DNA from: Nodularia sphaerocarpa UHCC 0038
GTDB taxonomy: Bacteria; Cyanobacteriota; Cyanobacteriia; Cyanobacteriales; Nostocaceae
Assembly (NCBI RefSeq): GCF_022376295.1
Contig: NZ_CP060140.1
Coordinates: 2,670,356-2,734,355, forward strand
Direction: 5' to 3'
DNA length: 64,000 bases
In this document: one piece after another, positions 44,694-53,033 of the stretch
How the letters are laid out: every line of letters starts with the position of its first letter
Position numbering within the stretch: the stretch's first letter is position 1
The notes under the pieces: generated by a model
What the model saw: only the letters and a program-made list of their open reading frames with translations
What the model was told of the DNA's origin: nothing
Databases searched by the model: none
Made by a program: the position numbers and the translations under genes

Positions 44694-45785
44694 TTAAAAT
44701 CCCATTGCTTTGGCTACTGCACCCAATTCGGCATCAATGCCTTGTTTAAATTGGCTGTGACTGTGTTTAATAGCTGTATCTGGGTCTTTTAAACCATTCC
44801 CAGTGAGGACACAAACCACTGTCGCCCCTGTGGGAACTTGGTCTTTTACCTGCAATAATCCAGCTACAGACGCAGCGCTGGCGGGTTCGCAGAAAATTCC
44901 TTCTGATGATGCCAAAAGTCTATAAGCATCCAAAATTTCCTCGTCTGTAACGGCTTTAAAGCAGCCTTGACTGGCTGATTGGGCGGCCATGGCTTTATCC
45001 CAACTAGCCGGATTACCAATCCGGATCGCTGTAGCGATGGTTTCGGGATGGGAAACTGGGTGTCCATTCACTAGGGGGGCTGCACCTGCGGCTTGGAATC
45101 CCATCATTCTGGGCAAGCGATCGCACTTTCCAGCTTGATGATATTGACAAAACCCCATCCAATATGCTGTGATATTTCCGGCATTACCCACCGGGATACA
45201 CAACCAATCTGGCGCATTACCCAACGCATCGACCACTTCAAATGCTCCGGTTTTTTGCCCTTCCAAACGGTAGGGATTCACAGAATTAACTAAAGTGATG
45301 GGATAGCTTTCTGCCATTTCGCGGACAATTTCCAGCGCCCGGTCAAAGTTGCCTTTAATGGCTAAAACTTCCGCACCATACAACAAAGCCTGTGCTAACT
45401 TACCCAGCGCCACATAGCCATCGGGTATGAGTACAAAGGGCTTCATCCCGCCCCGTTTCGCATAAGCCGCCGCCGCCGCCGAGGTATTGCCTGTACTGGC
45501 ACAAATTACCGCCTTAGCCCCAGCTTCCTTGGCCTTGGAAATTGCCATAGTCATTCCCCGGTCTTTGAAGCTACCAGTGGGATTAAGACCATCATATTTG
45601 ACAAATACTTTTACTTGTCTACCAATACGTTCTGCGATCGCCGGCGCTGGAATCAAGGGAGTATTACCCTCTAATAAGGTGACAACAGGCGTTTTTTCAC
45701 TAACAGGCAAGTACTCACGATAGGCTTCAATTAGTCCGGGCCAGGGTTGGCGATAAGATTTAGCAACAGACAAACTCACAGTCAC
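44694..45785 (-). CDS. thrC: Threonine synthase
   Basis: ThrC converts O-phospho-L-homoserine to threonine using pyridoxal phosphate. The 363-residue protein has the PLP-binding lysine Lys74 in NPTGSFKDRGM, the substrate segment STGNTSAAAAAYAKRGG, and VGNAGNITAYWMGF. This short form is the bacterial type without an N-terminal regulatory extension. An Ala-rich C-terminal region (EPASAASVAGLLQ) is normal. It appears alone, and the region upstream to 46227 has no visible attenuator. The start is ATG 45785. Confidence 0.93.
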   Translation of the reverse strand: MTVSLSVAKSYRQPWPGLIEAYREYLPVSEKTPVVTLLEGNTPLIPAPAIAERIGRQVKVFVKYDGLNPTGSFKDRGMTMAISKAKEAGAKAVICASTGNTSAAAAAYAKRGGMKPFVLIPDGYVALGKLAQALLYGAEVLAIKGNFDRALEIVREMAESYPITLVNSVNPYRLEGQKTGAFEVVDALGNAPDWLCIPVGNAGNITAYWMGFCQYHQAGKCDRLPRMMGFQAAGAAPLVNGHPVSHPETIATAIRIGNPASWDKAMAAQSASQGCFKAVTDEEILDAYRLLASSEGIFCEPASAASVAGLLQVKDQVPTGATVVCVLTGNGLKDPDTAIKHSHSQFKQGIDAELGAVAKAMGF

Positions 45786-46227
45786 AGGCTTTAAAAGTTT
45801 TTAACTAAGGATTGGGGATGAGGCAACGCTGCATTAGCCAGGAAAAAACTTAATTTCTCCTTTTTAGGTCTATTTTATAGACTTTTCATTCTAGAAGAAG
45901 ACTATCTATCTTTAGTGCCAACGTCTCACTGATAATTTTTATTATATGTGCAATGCCAGTTTATCGACACTATCAATAGGAGTCGATGCTGGAAAACATC
46001 ATAATATCATTATCCGGTCAATTCACATTCTCTGGCAACTCCACCCTAGCTTCAGAGAAAGCAAAGCATAGATTTCAATATAGAATACAGCACAATTACC
46101 TTCACTTATGGATACACCAATAACCTATGAGGTTTTATGATAAAAAGATACAAGTGTTTAACAAACCTTAAACTTACACTATTATATTTACTGATGCTGT
46201 GAGTTGAGTTGTGAATTTTAGTTAACA
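45786..46227. other. Divergent intergenic region upstream of thrC
   Basis: No gene seen. It contains AT-rich promoter-like DNA for thrC (minus) and the small gene at 46228 (plus). No riboswitch or clear operator was recognised. Confidence 0.4.
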
Positions 46228-46428
46228 ATGCCTACCTATTCATCTAGTGTTTCTGAACGCCAGTCCCAGACTCTCTGGGTTAGCGATGTAACCAAGTCTT
46301 ATTATCAAGATGACCAGCAAGCTAAACTTAAGCACCTGCAAGCAGAGGTAGATTCCCTATTGCAGCAATTACAAAACCTTAAAGAACAACGGCTATCGGA
46401 TAATCACCCAGAATCATCAACTAATTAA
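46228..46428 (+). CDS. Small coiled-coil protein, 66 residues
   Basis: The product has a Ser-rich start and a helical region (QQAKLKHLQAEVDSLLQQLQ) that could form a coiled coil, ending in a polar tail. Small proteins of this type occur in cyanobacteria with no known role. Start ATG 46228. It is convergent with the 46468-48792 gene, 39 bases apart. Confidence 0.6.
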   Translation: MPTYSSSVSERQSQTLWVSDVTKSYYQDDQQAKLKHLQAEVDSLLQQLQNLKEQRLSDNHPESSTN

Positions 46429-46467
46429 TATTCAGAGCGATCGCCTATAGCTGATAGTTGAGAAAAA

Positions 46468-48792
46468 CTACTCAAAGCGCTGATTTTTATCAGACCAACG
46501 CTTGAGGCTGTAGTTCTGGGCATTCTCTACTAACAATGCTAGGGATTGACTATGGGAAAGCTTGGCGATCGCTGTCAAAGATTGTTGCGAATTATTATTA
46601 AAATCTGTATAGATCACCTTACCAGTATTCGACAAAATCAGAGTACGAGGGCGCGACTGATTTTTCTCTGGTTTTGGAATATCCAAGTTGATATCCTGCA
46701 AAGAAGCGATCGCATCGGCAGAAATCGTCAGCACCATTTCTGGCTGCGTATCATTGGTTAAATCAATCATTTGTAGCGGCCAATCACCCACTTGTGCTTG
46801 AATTTGCCAGAAGCTAGGAACATCACCAACAGGAAGTTGACCGATTTTTTGTAAAGAACGCCACATAGTCGGCAGCATAGCCTCCACTGCTTGGGGATTT
46901 TGTTGATACAGCGTTGTGAGCGTAATCGGAGCTGGTTGCACCCATTCCAGCGTGGCTTCAGTCAGAGCGAAAGGTTTGGGTTGAACAGAATTATCCTGAT
47001 AATTAGCAATTTGTGATCCAGCAGCCAATAGCTGCAAAACCCCATTTTGCCAGCGTACAGCTTTGATAGTGGCAGAAGTACTTTGCTGTTTACCTTGTGA
47101 ATCCCAGATGATAATCTGAATCGCTGAGTTAAGATTAATTCCCAAACTTGTCCAAAAAAACTCGGCTGGGGAATTGCTGGGCGGTTGCAAATCCTTAAAA
47201 GGAGAACTCAGCCAGCTTTTACCGTCATGAAAAGCATTTACCTCTACCCGATACCAAACTTGGTTATCTGTGAGTTTGAGTTCGGCGTTTCTATCCAATT
47301 GTAACCATTCAGAAGCATTAATTTCAGCCAGGGGTTGGACCGCGCCCATAATTTGACTGGGATGATTAGTCGATATTTGCGGCTTTACCACCTCGCCTTG
47401 GAGTTGTGCTAACAGATTTTGAACATAGGTAAAATGGGATGGGGTAATTTCCGGTTGAGACTTTAACCAAGAATTAGCACGTTCTTCCCCCCGCCCGGCT
47501 GCTAAAATTAAAGTCGCCCAAACTTGCACATCTTGTCTAGTGGGATTAACTCGCAGCGCCGCCACAGTCCGATTCCACAAACGCCCGGTATCTGCTTTCA
47601 ATAGAGTAGCGATTTCTTGAGCATTTTGCGGCGATGCTTCAAATACCTGTAAAGCCTTTGCCCAACGACCATCAATTAACTGTGCCAATACTTGTTGACT
47701 AGGGCTAGCCCAACTGATATCTGCTTGCGCTTTGGTTAATTGGGAATGCAAGCGAATCACATCCACTTGGGCTTGGGCAGCTGCGCTTAAACCGCCTTTT
47801 TGCTGTTTCTGGATAAATTGCAACCATTCAAAAGCAGGTGTCCATAATCCATTCCCAGCAATTAATAAAGCATCTTTGTAGGCAGAATCCTCAAATGCTG
47901 GTGGTTTTAGGGATATTTCAGCCAATTGAATGGGATTGAGGTAAAAATTAGTGTCTTGGACTTGGTAAACCCTTAACTGGGGTTCTAAACCAACAGTTTG
48001 ATCAATAACTAACTCCTTTGCACCCCCACCAGTTACCTGCTCCCATTTGGGTAGTTTTCCCTTGGGATTCTTCCAAGATAACAACTGTTGTAGATTCTGA
48101 CGTTGAGGATTGTAATAGATAATATAACCGTAAGCGATCGCATCAGTTTCTTGTTGACGCTGACCCCACAAAGCCAACCAAAACCCTGGTGATACTGCGT
48201 CAGATCCCAAAGATTCAATTTCAGTTAAGGGGAGACGAGTATTGTCCTCTCGGTATTCTAATGCAGGATCAATCAAGGATTCCTCTGGCGCAGTGATGGG
48301 AAATTGAGCCGCTAGATCATAGTATTTTTCTGACTGTGATTGAAATTCTCTGTCTTGTGAGCGCTGGTAAACTCTCAGTTCCACAATTTCTTGACAATCA
48401 GACTGGCAATTGACACGCTGCTGAAAAATTGGTAATAAAAATGAGTCTTCCTCTGCATCTAAAGCAAGGGATTTTCCGGCTATTTGTTCTGGACTACTGA
48501 GATTATCTTGAATTTCTGGGAGGCTTTGGGGTCTTTCGCCTTTATTCACCGGAATTTGCACCCCTGCGGGTAAAAATTCGTTTACCCAAGCTAATTGTGC
48601 AGGATTGAATATAAAGAGAATGCTCATCCAACTAAAAGCCACAATTAATCCAGCACTGCTTAACAACAGAGCGAGAGCTACAGTTGACCACAGCCAACCC
48701 CATTGAGACTGTTTCCTGGGTTTTGAGGAGACAGGCTTTTTGCCATTTTCTTGAGATGATTTTGGCGTTGGCTTTCGCGAGCGATTTGCCAT
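46468..48792 (-). CDS. Large membrane-anchored cyanobacterial protein of unknown function
   Basis: The 774-residue protein has a basic, Ser/Lys-rich N terminus (30 residues), one or two hydrophobic helices (about 33-66), and a long soluble part likely in the periplasm or lumen. This part has mixed beta and helical segments, with no recognised catalytic motif. It holds the Cys pair CQSDC near residue 128. Around 320-460 the helical segments resemble TPR-like solenoid repeats. I do not recognise a named family. It is probably transcribed alone. The start is ATG 48792. Confidence 0.7.
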   Translation of the reverse strand: MANRSRKPTPKSSQENGKKPVSSKPRKQSQWGWLWSTVALALLLSSAGLIVAFSWMSILFIFNPAQLAWVNEFLPAGVQIPVNKGERPQSLPEIQDNLSSPEQIAGKSLALDAEEDSFLLPIFQQRVNCQSDCQEIVELRVYQRSQDREFQSQSEKYYDLAAQFPITAPEESLIDPALEYREDNTRLPLTEIESLGSDAVSPGFWLALWGQRQQETDAIAYGYIIYYNPQRQNLQQLLSWKNPKGKLPKWEQVTGGGAKELVIDQTVGLEPQLRVYQVQDTNFYLNPIQLAEISLKPPAFEDSAYKDALLIAGNGLWTPAFEWLQFIQKQQKGGLSAAAQAQVDVIRLHSQLTKAQADISWASPSQQVLAQLIDGRWAKALQVFEASPQNAQEIATLLKADTGRLWNRTVAALRVNPTRQDVQVWATLILAAGRGEERANSWLKSQPEITPSHFTYVQNLLAQLQGEVVKPQISTNHPSQIMGAVQPLAEINASEWLQLDRNAELKLTDNQVWYRVEVNAFHDGKSWLSSPFKDLQPPSNSPAEFFWTSLGINLNSAIQIIIWDSQGKQQSTSATIKAVRWQNGVLQLLAAGSQIANYQDNSVQPKPFALTEATLEWVQPAPITLTTLYQQNPQAVEAMLPTMWRSLQKIGQLPVGDVPSFWQIQAQVGDWPLQMIDLTNDTQPEMVLTISADAIASLQDINLDIPKPEKNQSRPRTLILSNTGKVIYTDFNNNSQQSLTAIAKLSHSQSLALLVENAQNYSLKRWSDKNQRFE

Positions 48793-49006
48793 TTTAGTTC
48801 TTAGTTAAGCCAGAGAGTAGGTTTGTATTTTATATTGTTTCTTTTATACTCCGGCTTTGGCAATGTTGCCTATAATTTCTCGATTATTCAGCCATAACTG
48901 TATCGTCTAGAGTGCTGATATCAAAATTAATGACCAATGACCAATGACTAATGACCAATGACTAATGACTAATCAATATCTATTTTTCTAGCTACGAATA
49001 ATAAAA

Positions 49007-49031
49007 GAGGTTTGGCTGATCACCAAACCTC
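49007..49031 (-). terminator. Minus-strand intrinsic terminator without an assigned gene
   Basis: GAGGTTTGG (49007-49015) pairs with CCAAACCTC (49023-49031). On the minus strand it is followed by TTTTATTATT, a good U-run. No gene ends here. Confidence 0.7.
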
Positions 49032-49280
49032 ACTATAAATCCAGTGCATAACAACATCCCGGATTAATGTACCTATTATTTATGTAATTGGTCATCTTCC
49101 TATGGGATGTGTTCAAATGTCATAAAAGCTGATACTGGTTAATCTCGATCTTCCCAAATCTATTAGCAAAATCATATATATGAGGGATTTTTAGAGCTAA
49201 AAGAGTTGATTTTACCAGCCATACTCTTTGAGCTAGCCGTCGGAAAAAAGCATTTTGTCACAATTATTAGCAAAATAAAA

Positions 49281-49298
49281 GACGGGTGTTATCCCGTC
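49281..49298 (-). terminator. Second minus-strand terminator-like hairpin
   Basis: GACGGG and CCCGTC form a 6-base stem around six bases. On the minus strand TTTTATTTTG follows. Its gene or RNA, if any, would lie between 49300 and 49922. Confidence 0.55.
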
Positions 49299-49382
49299 GA
49301 TATAGCTTGAAAGTGGCAAAACACCTGGGATTTTAGAATAATCACAAAAATTAAATTTAATAGGTTGTTAGGAAAGCTGATT

Positions 49383-49472
49383 ATGTCAACAAAACGAACA
49401 GCTAATTATGCTGGATTCCGTGTTTTAATCAGAGTCAATCCTGGCACTGCTCATGAATATATCACATATTAA
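49383..49472 (+). CDS. Possible very small protein, 29 residues
   Basis: ATG 49383 opens a 29-codon frame (starting MSTKRTANYAGF and ending at TAA 49470-49472) with AGGAAAG about eight bases upstream. The balanced composition is unlike the AT-rich surroundings, which hints at coding, but nothing else supports it. Confidence 0.25.
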   Translation: MSTKRTANYAGFRVLIRVNPGTAHEYITY

Positions 49473-49922
49473 ATTTAATGCGTTGCCATTTTGGCAGATA
49501 CTTAAAAATGAAATTGACGGCTTGGCTTTTGTTCTAAATATAAATATTAGAAGCCTTTTGGTAATTTATGCAATTTCACAAAATCTGTTCGCAAAAAATT
49601 GAAAAAATCACATATTGTCAAAAATGTCACAAAATTACTGGCATATCTGCCATATTATCAAGATCAGGGGTATATGTATGAAAAAAAACCTAAATATAGT
49701 TATAATCTAGCTATATAAGTAAGTAAGCATGAATAAACCAAACTATCTGGATTTGTACAATTCCACTCTTTTTTTGTAAGTGAAAAAAATCTTGCTATTT
49801 TACGCAAAGTTTAATTATAAAATGTTACTGAAATAAAGTAGCATCTATGTGTAAATACTTCGTTGCTTTAACTGGAACAAGGGCAAAATTCACATTTTTA
49901 CTAATTCTGTTAATATTCCTAG

Positions 49923-50771
49923 ATGTTACAAGAGAAACAGAAACGCGAAACTAAACTCGGTTGGTCGTTAGATGAACGAGATCCCCAGTTCATCGAATCT
50001 TTGATGCCTTTATTGAGCTTTTTGTATAATTATTACTTTCGAGTTCAAACGAGTGGTTGGGATCATATACAACCAGAACAAAAAGTCCTCTTCGTTGGTT
50101 CTCACAATGGCGGACTATCAGCGCCTGATATGGCAATGATGATGTACGACTGGTTCCGAAAATTTGGGTTTGAGAAACCTGTCTACGGTCTCATGCATCC
50201 CCATGTTTGGCAATTTACTCCTGCAATAGCAAAAATTGCTGCTAAGAGTGGAGCGGTGATAGCTCATCCGAAAATGGCTTACGCCGCTTTGCGTTCTGGG
50301 GCGAGCGTACTAGTTTATCCTGGTGGAGCCGAAGATGTCTTTCGCCCGCATCATTTGCGTAATAAAATTTATTTTGCCGGACGGCAAGGATTTATTAAGC
50401 TAGCGTTACGGGAAAATGTCCCGATTGTACCTGTGATTTCTACTGGCGCTCACGATACTCTGATTGTGTTGGCTGATTTCTATAAGATTTTACAGCAACT
50501 CCATGAATGGGGAATGCCGTGGTTGTTTGGGGTTGATCCGGTAGTCTTTCCGATTTATCTGGGATTACCCTGGGGATTAGCAATTGGACCTCTTCCTAAT
50601 ATCCCATTGCCAGCACCTATTCAAACGCGGGTGTGTAAACCCATTATATTTGAACGCTACGGTCGAGATGCTGCAAGCGATCGCCTTTATGTGAATGAAT
50701 GCTATGAATTAGTTGTAAATCAGATGCAGCAAGAGCTAGACGAATTAGTTAAACTCAGCGCTAAAAACTGA
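49923..50771 (+). CDS. Lysophospholipid acyltransferase-like protein
   Basis: The 282-residue protein belongs to the PlsC/DGAT-like acyltransferase superfamily, near the TMEM68-like group. The catalytic-type region is VGSHNGGLSAPDMAMM, with His followed by a longer than usual spacing to Asp. The second motif is VYPGGAEDVFRP, equivalent to the FPGGxRE box. One hydrophobic segment lies near residue 190-215. It would transfer an acyl group to a lipid or alcohol at the membrane. It ends one base before the stop of mazF on the other strand. Start ATG 49923. Confidence 0.8.
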   Translation: MLQEKQKRETKLGWSLDERDPQFIESLMPLLSFLYNYYFRVQTSGWDHIQPEQKVLFVGSHNGGLSAPDMAMMMYDWFRKFGFEKPVYGLMHPHVWQFTPAIAKIAAKSGAVIAHPKMAYAALRSGASVLVYPGGAEDVFRPHHLRNKIYFAGRQGFIKLALRENVPIVPVISTGAHDTLIVLADFYKILQQLHEWGMPWLFGVDPVVFPIYLGLPWGLAIGPLPNIPLPAPIQTRVCKPIIFERYGRDAASDRLYVNECYELVVNQMQQELDELVKLSAKN

Positions 50772-50772
50772 T

Positions 50773-51120
50773 TTACAAAAGCAATGGCGAAATTTTTGCT
50801 TGCACTTCTTCGGTCACTTCTGGTGGTACAGATTCAACAAACTGAACACCACGAGCTTTCCAGTCTAGACACTTCATTTGGTCTGCTAGAATGACTCCAT
50901 GAGTTTTTAGCCCAGAGGGTAGAATTACTTCAAAAGGATAACCCTTTTGTTGCTTTGTTATGGGCATCAATAACGCCAAAGAAGTTTTTTCGTTATATAC
51001 CTGGGGAGAAATCACAAAAGCAGGTCTATGACCCCTCTGTTCATGTCCTTTCGTGGGATCAAAGTCCAAGTAAACGATATCTCCCCGGCTAGGAATATAA
51101 GAATTTGCTGGCGTTACCAA
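50773..51120 (-). CDS. mazF: MazF-family endoribonuclease toxin
   Basis: The 115-residue toxin has the PemK/MazF pattern: GDIVYLDFDPTKGHEQRGHR at the start of the barrel, PAFVISP, MPITKQQKGYPFEV and ADQMKCLDW. These include the conserved Arg of the H-x-Q-x-G-x-R loop and the Thr in the PIT motif used for RNA cleavage. MazF enzymes cut mRNA at short sequence sites. Its start overlaps the mazE stop by seven bases (51114-51120), so translation is probably coupled. Confidence 0.9.
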   Translation of the reverse strand: MVTPANSYIPSRGDIVYLDFDPTKGHEQRGHRPAFVISPQVYNEKTSLALLMPITKQQKGYPFEVILPSGLKTHGVILADQMKCLDWKARGVQFVESVPPEVTEEVQAKISPLLL

Positions 51121-51356
51121 GCTTCTTTCCCCACAGCAACTCCACTATCAACTTCAGCATGGAGATTGTCTGGGGTGATTTGCTCAATCAGCGCTTCCAG
51201 TGAGTACCGCTTAGGCTTTTTCAGCTTAATCACCAAGTTTCCATCTACTACACTCAGATTGACTTCGGAGCCTTCAGTTAAATGAATCTCCTTGGCTAAA
51301 TTTTGTGGGATGCGAATAGCCAGGCTGTTTCCCCACTTGGCAATGTTTGCAACCAT
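51114..51356 (-). CDS. mazE: MazE-family antitoxin (AbrB fold)
   Basis: The 80-residue protein has the swapped-hairpin DNA-binding motif of MazE (IAKWGNSLAIRIPQNLAKEI, GSEVNLSVVDGNLVIK) and an acidic flexible C-terminal tail (LHAEVDSGVAVG) that would block the toxin. The order antitoxin then toxin and the overlap are typical. It probably represses its own promoter together with the toxin. Confidence 0.9.
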   Translation of the reverse strand: MVANIAKWGNSLAIRIPQNLAKEIHLTEGSEVNLSVVDGNLVIKLKKPKRYSLEALIEQITPDNLHAEVDSGVAVGKEAW

Positions 51357-51480
51357 AAGGCATCAATGAATTTAGAGGCATAGTGTCCACTAGACAAGTA
51401 GATACTATATATCTACAATATAGCAGATATTGCTTAGTATTTGACCAAATCATCAATGAAAGTCACAATCACATCAAGGA

Positions 51481-52845
51481 TTACACTGGCACTGCTTGCC
51501 GCACTTCTACGGGTTCACCAGTTAAACTAAAAGCTCTAACTTCAGTAATTTTTACCTTGACAATTTTCCCTTTTAATTGGTTAATGTCGCCTGTAAAGAA
51601 AGTCAAACGATTACCGCTAGTGCGTCCCATGACTTGGGTGGGATCTTTGGAGTTTTGGTCTTCGACTAAGACATCTTCAATACGTCCCATGTAACGCTGC
51701 GATCGCTCGGATGCTTTAACGTTAACTAAATGGTTTAATCTTTGGAGGCGATCGCTCTTAACTTCTTCACTGAGTTGATTTGTCCACAAAGCTGCGGGTG
51801 TACCTGGACGAGGGGAATATGCGGCTGTATTCAACAAATCAAAGCCAATATCCTCTACCAACTTCAGGGTATTTTCAAACTGTGCTTCTGTCTCTCCAGG
51901 AAAACCCACAATTGCATCGCCACTAATGGAAGCATCAGGCATATAATGCCGAATCGTATCAATAATCCGGCGATATTTCTCCTGAGTATAACCCCGTGAC
52001 ATTGCTTTCAACAGTTCATTATCCCCTGATTGAAAAGGAATGTGAAAGTGTTCACACACTTTCGGTAACTCGGCACAAGCCTGAATTAATCTTTCCGTAA
52101 AATAACGGGGATGACTAGTAGCAAATCTTAACCGTTCAATGCCGGGAATATCATGGACATAGTAGAGTAAATCAGTAAAATTATGTAAATTGCGACCTTC
52201 TGGAGTTGTCCCTGGCAAATCTCGACCGTAAGCGTCAATGTTTTGACCGAGAAGGGTAATTTCCTTGTAACCTTGTCGTCCCAGTTCTTCCATTTCGGCA
52301 CGGATGGCTTCTGGGGTGCGAGATTGTTCTACACCACGGACATTAGGAACCACGCAATAAGTGCAGCGTTCATTACAGCCATAAATGATATTCACCCAAG
52401 CAGTCACACTGCTATCTCGTCTGGGCTGAGTAATATCTTCCATGATGTGAACCGACTCAGTGGCCACAACTTGATTCCCATTTAAAACTGATGTCAGCAA
52501 ATCTTGGAGACGGTTGGCGTGTTGTGGTCCCATTACCAAGTCCAATTCTGGGACTCGTCGTAATAAAGCTTCTCCTTCCTGCTGGGCAACACAACCAGCA
52601 ACAATCAGCGTTAAGCCAGGTTCTTGTTGTTTGCGTTTGGCTTGTCTACCGAGGTAAGAATACACCTTGTGTTCGGCGTTATCCCGAATTGTGCAGGTAT
52701 TATAGAGAATCAAATCTGCATCATTGGGGTCTTCCGACCATTTAAAGCCCATGTCTTCTAAAATGCCAGCCATGCGCTCTGAGTCGGCTTTATTCATTTG
52801 GCAACCGAAGGTAATAATGTGGTAATGGCGATTAGAAGTAGTCAT
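51481..52845 (-). CDS. miaB: tRNA methylthiotransferase MiaB
   Basis: MiaB adds a methylthio group to i6A37 of tRNAs that read UNN codons. The 454-residue enzyme has the N-terminal UPF0004 domain (ITFGCQMNKADSERM, CTIRDNAEHK, VAGCVAQQEG) binding one iron-sulphur cluster, the radical SAM motif CxxxCxxC (YGCNERCTYCVVPNVRG) and the C-terminal TRAM domain (VLVEDQNSKDPTQVMGRTSG). Length and all cysteines are normal. It is separate from mazEF by 124 bases and starts at ATG 52845. Confidence 0.95.
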   Translation of the reverse strand: MTTSNRHYHIITFGCQMNKADSERMAGILEDMGFKWSEDPNDADLILYNTCTIRDNAEHKVYSYLGRQAKRKQQEPGLTLIVAGCVAQQEGEALLRRVPELDLVMGPQHANRLQDLLTSVLNGNQVVATESVHIMEDITQPRRDSSVTAWVNIIYGCNERCTYCVVPNVRGVEQSRTPEAIRAEMEELGRQGYKEITLLGQNIDAYGRDLPGTTPEGRNLHNFTDLLYYVHDIPGIERLRFATSHPRYFTERLIQACAELPKVCEHFHIPFQSGDNELLKAMSRGYTQEKYRRIIDTIRHYMPDASISGDAIVGFPGETEAQFENTLKLVEDIGFDLLNTAAYSPRPGTPAALWTNQLSEEVKSDRLQRLNHLVNVKASERSQRYMGRIEDVLVEDQNSKDPTQVMGRTSGNRLTFFTGDINQLKGKIVKVKITEVRAFSLTGEPVEVRQAVPV

Positions 52846-52902
52846 GGGCGATTATGCTGAGTTAGCGTCACGTAATATAAACTTTGTTTCTATTCTATAA
52901 CT

Positions 52903-52931
52903 CAGTTATCAGTTATCAGTTATCAGTTACC
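52903..52931. repeat. AGTTATC heptamer tandem repeat
   Basis: CAGTTAT units occur about four times in tandem. It is another heptamer type (STRR-like) between miaB and the TonB-like gene. Confidence 0.75.
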
Positions 52932-53033
52932 AATGAATAGACATAATTGGGGTTAAGTTCTCCAGTATGTCAGCGTGATAACTGATAATTGTTCACTGGT
53001 TCAGCGCTATTTCCCCCGGCTGCTCAGGTGTAT

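Larger units (their letters stand above)
48793..49922. other. Long gene-free stretch with heptamers and two minus-strand terminators
   Basis: Over 1.1 kb without a convincing gene. It holds an inverted TCATTAG/TCATTGG heptamer run (48929-48974), two minus-strand terminators (49007-49031 and 49281-49298) with no gene upstream of them on that strand, and a small plus-strand frame at 49383-49472. The rest is strongly AT-rich. Confidence 0.5.
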
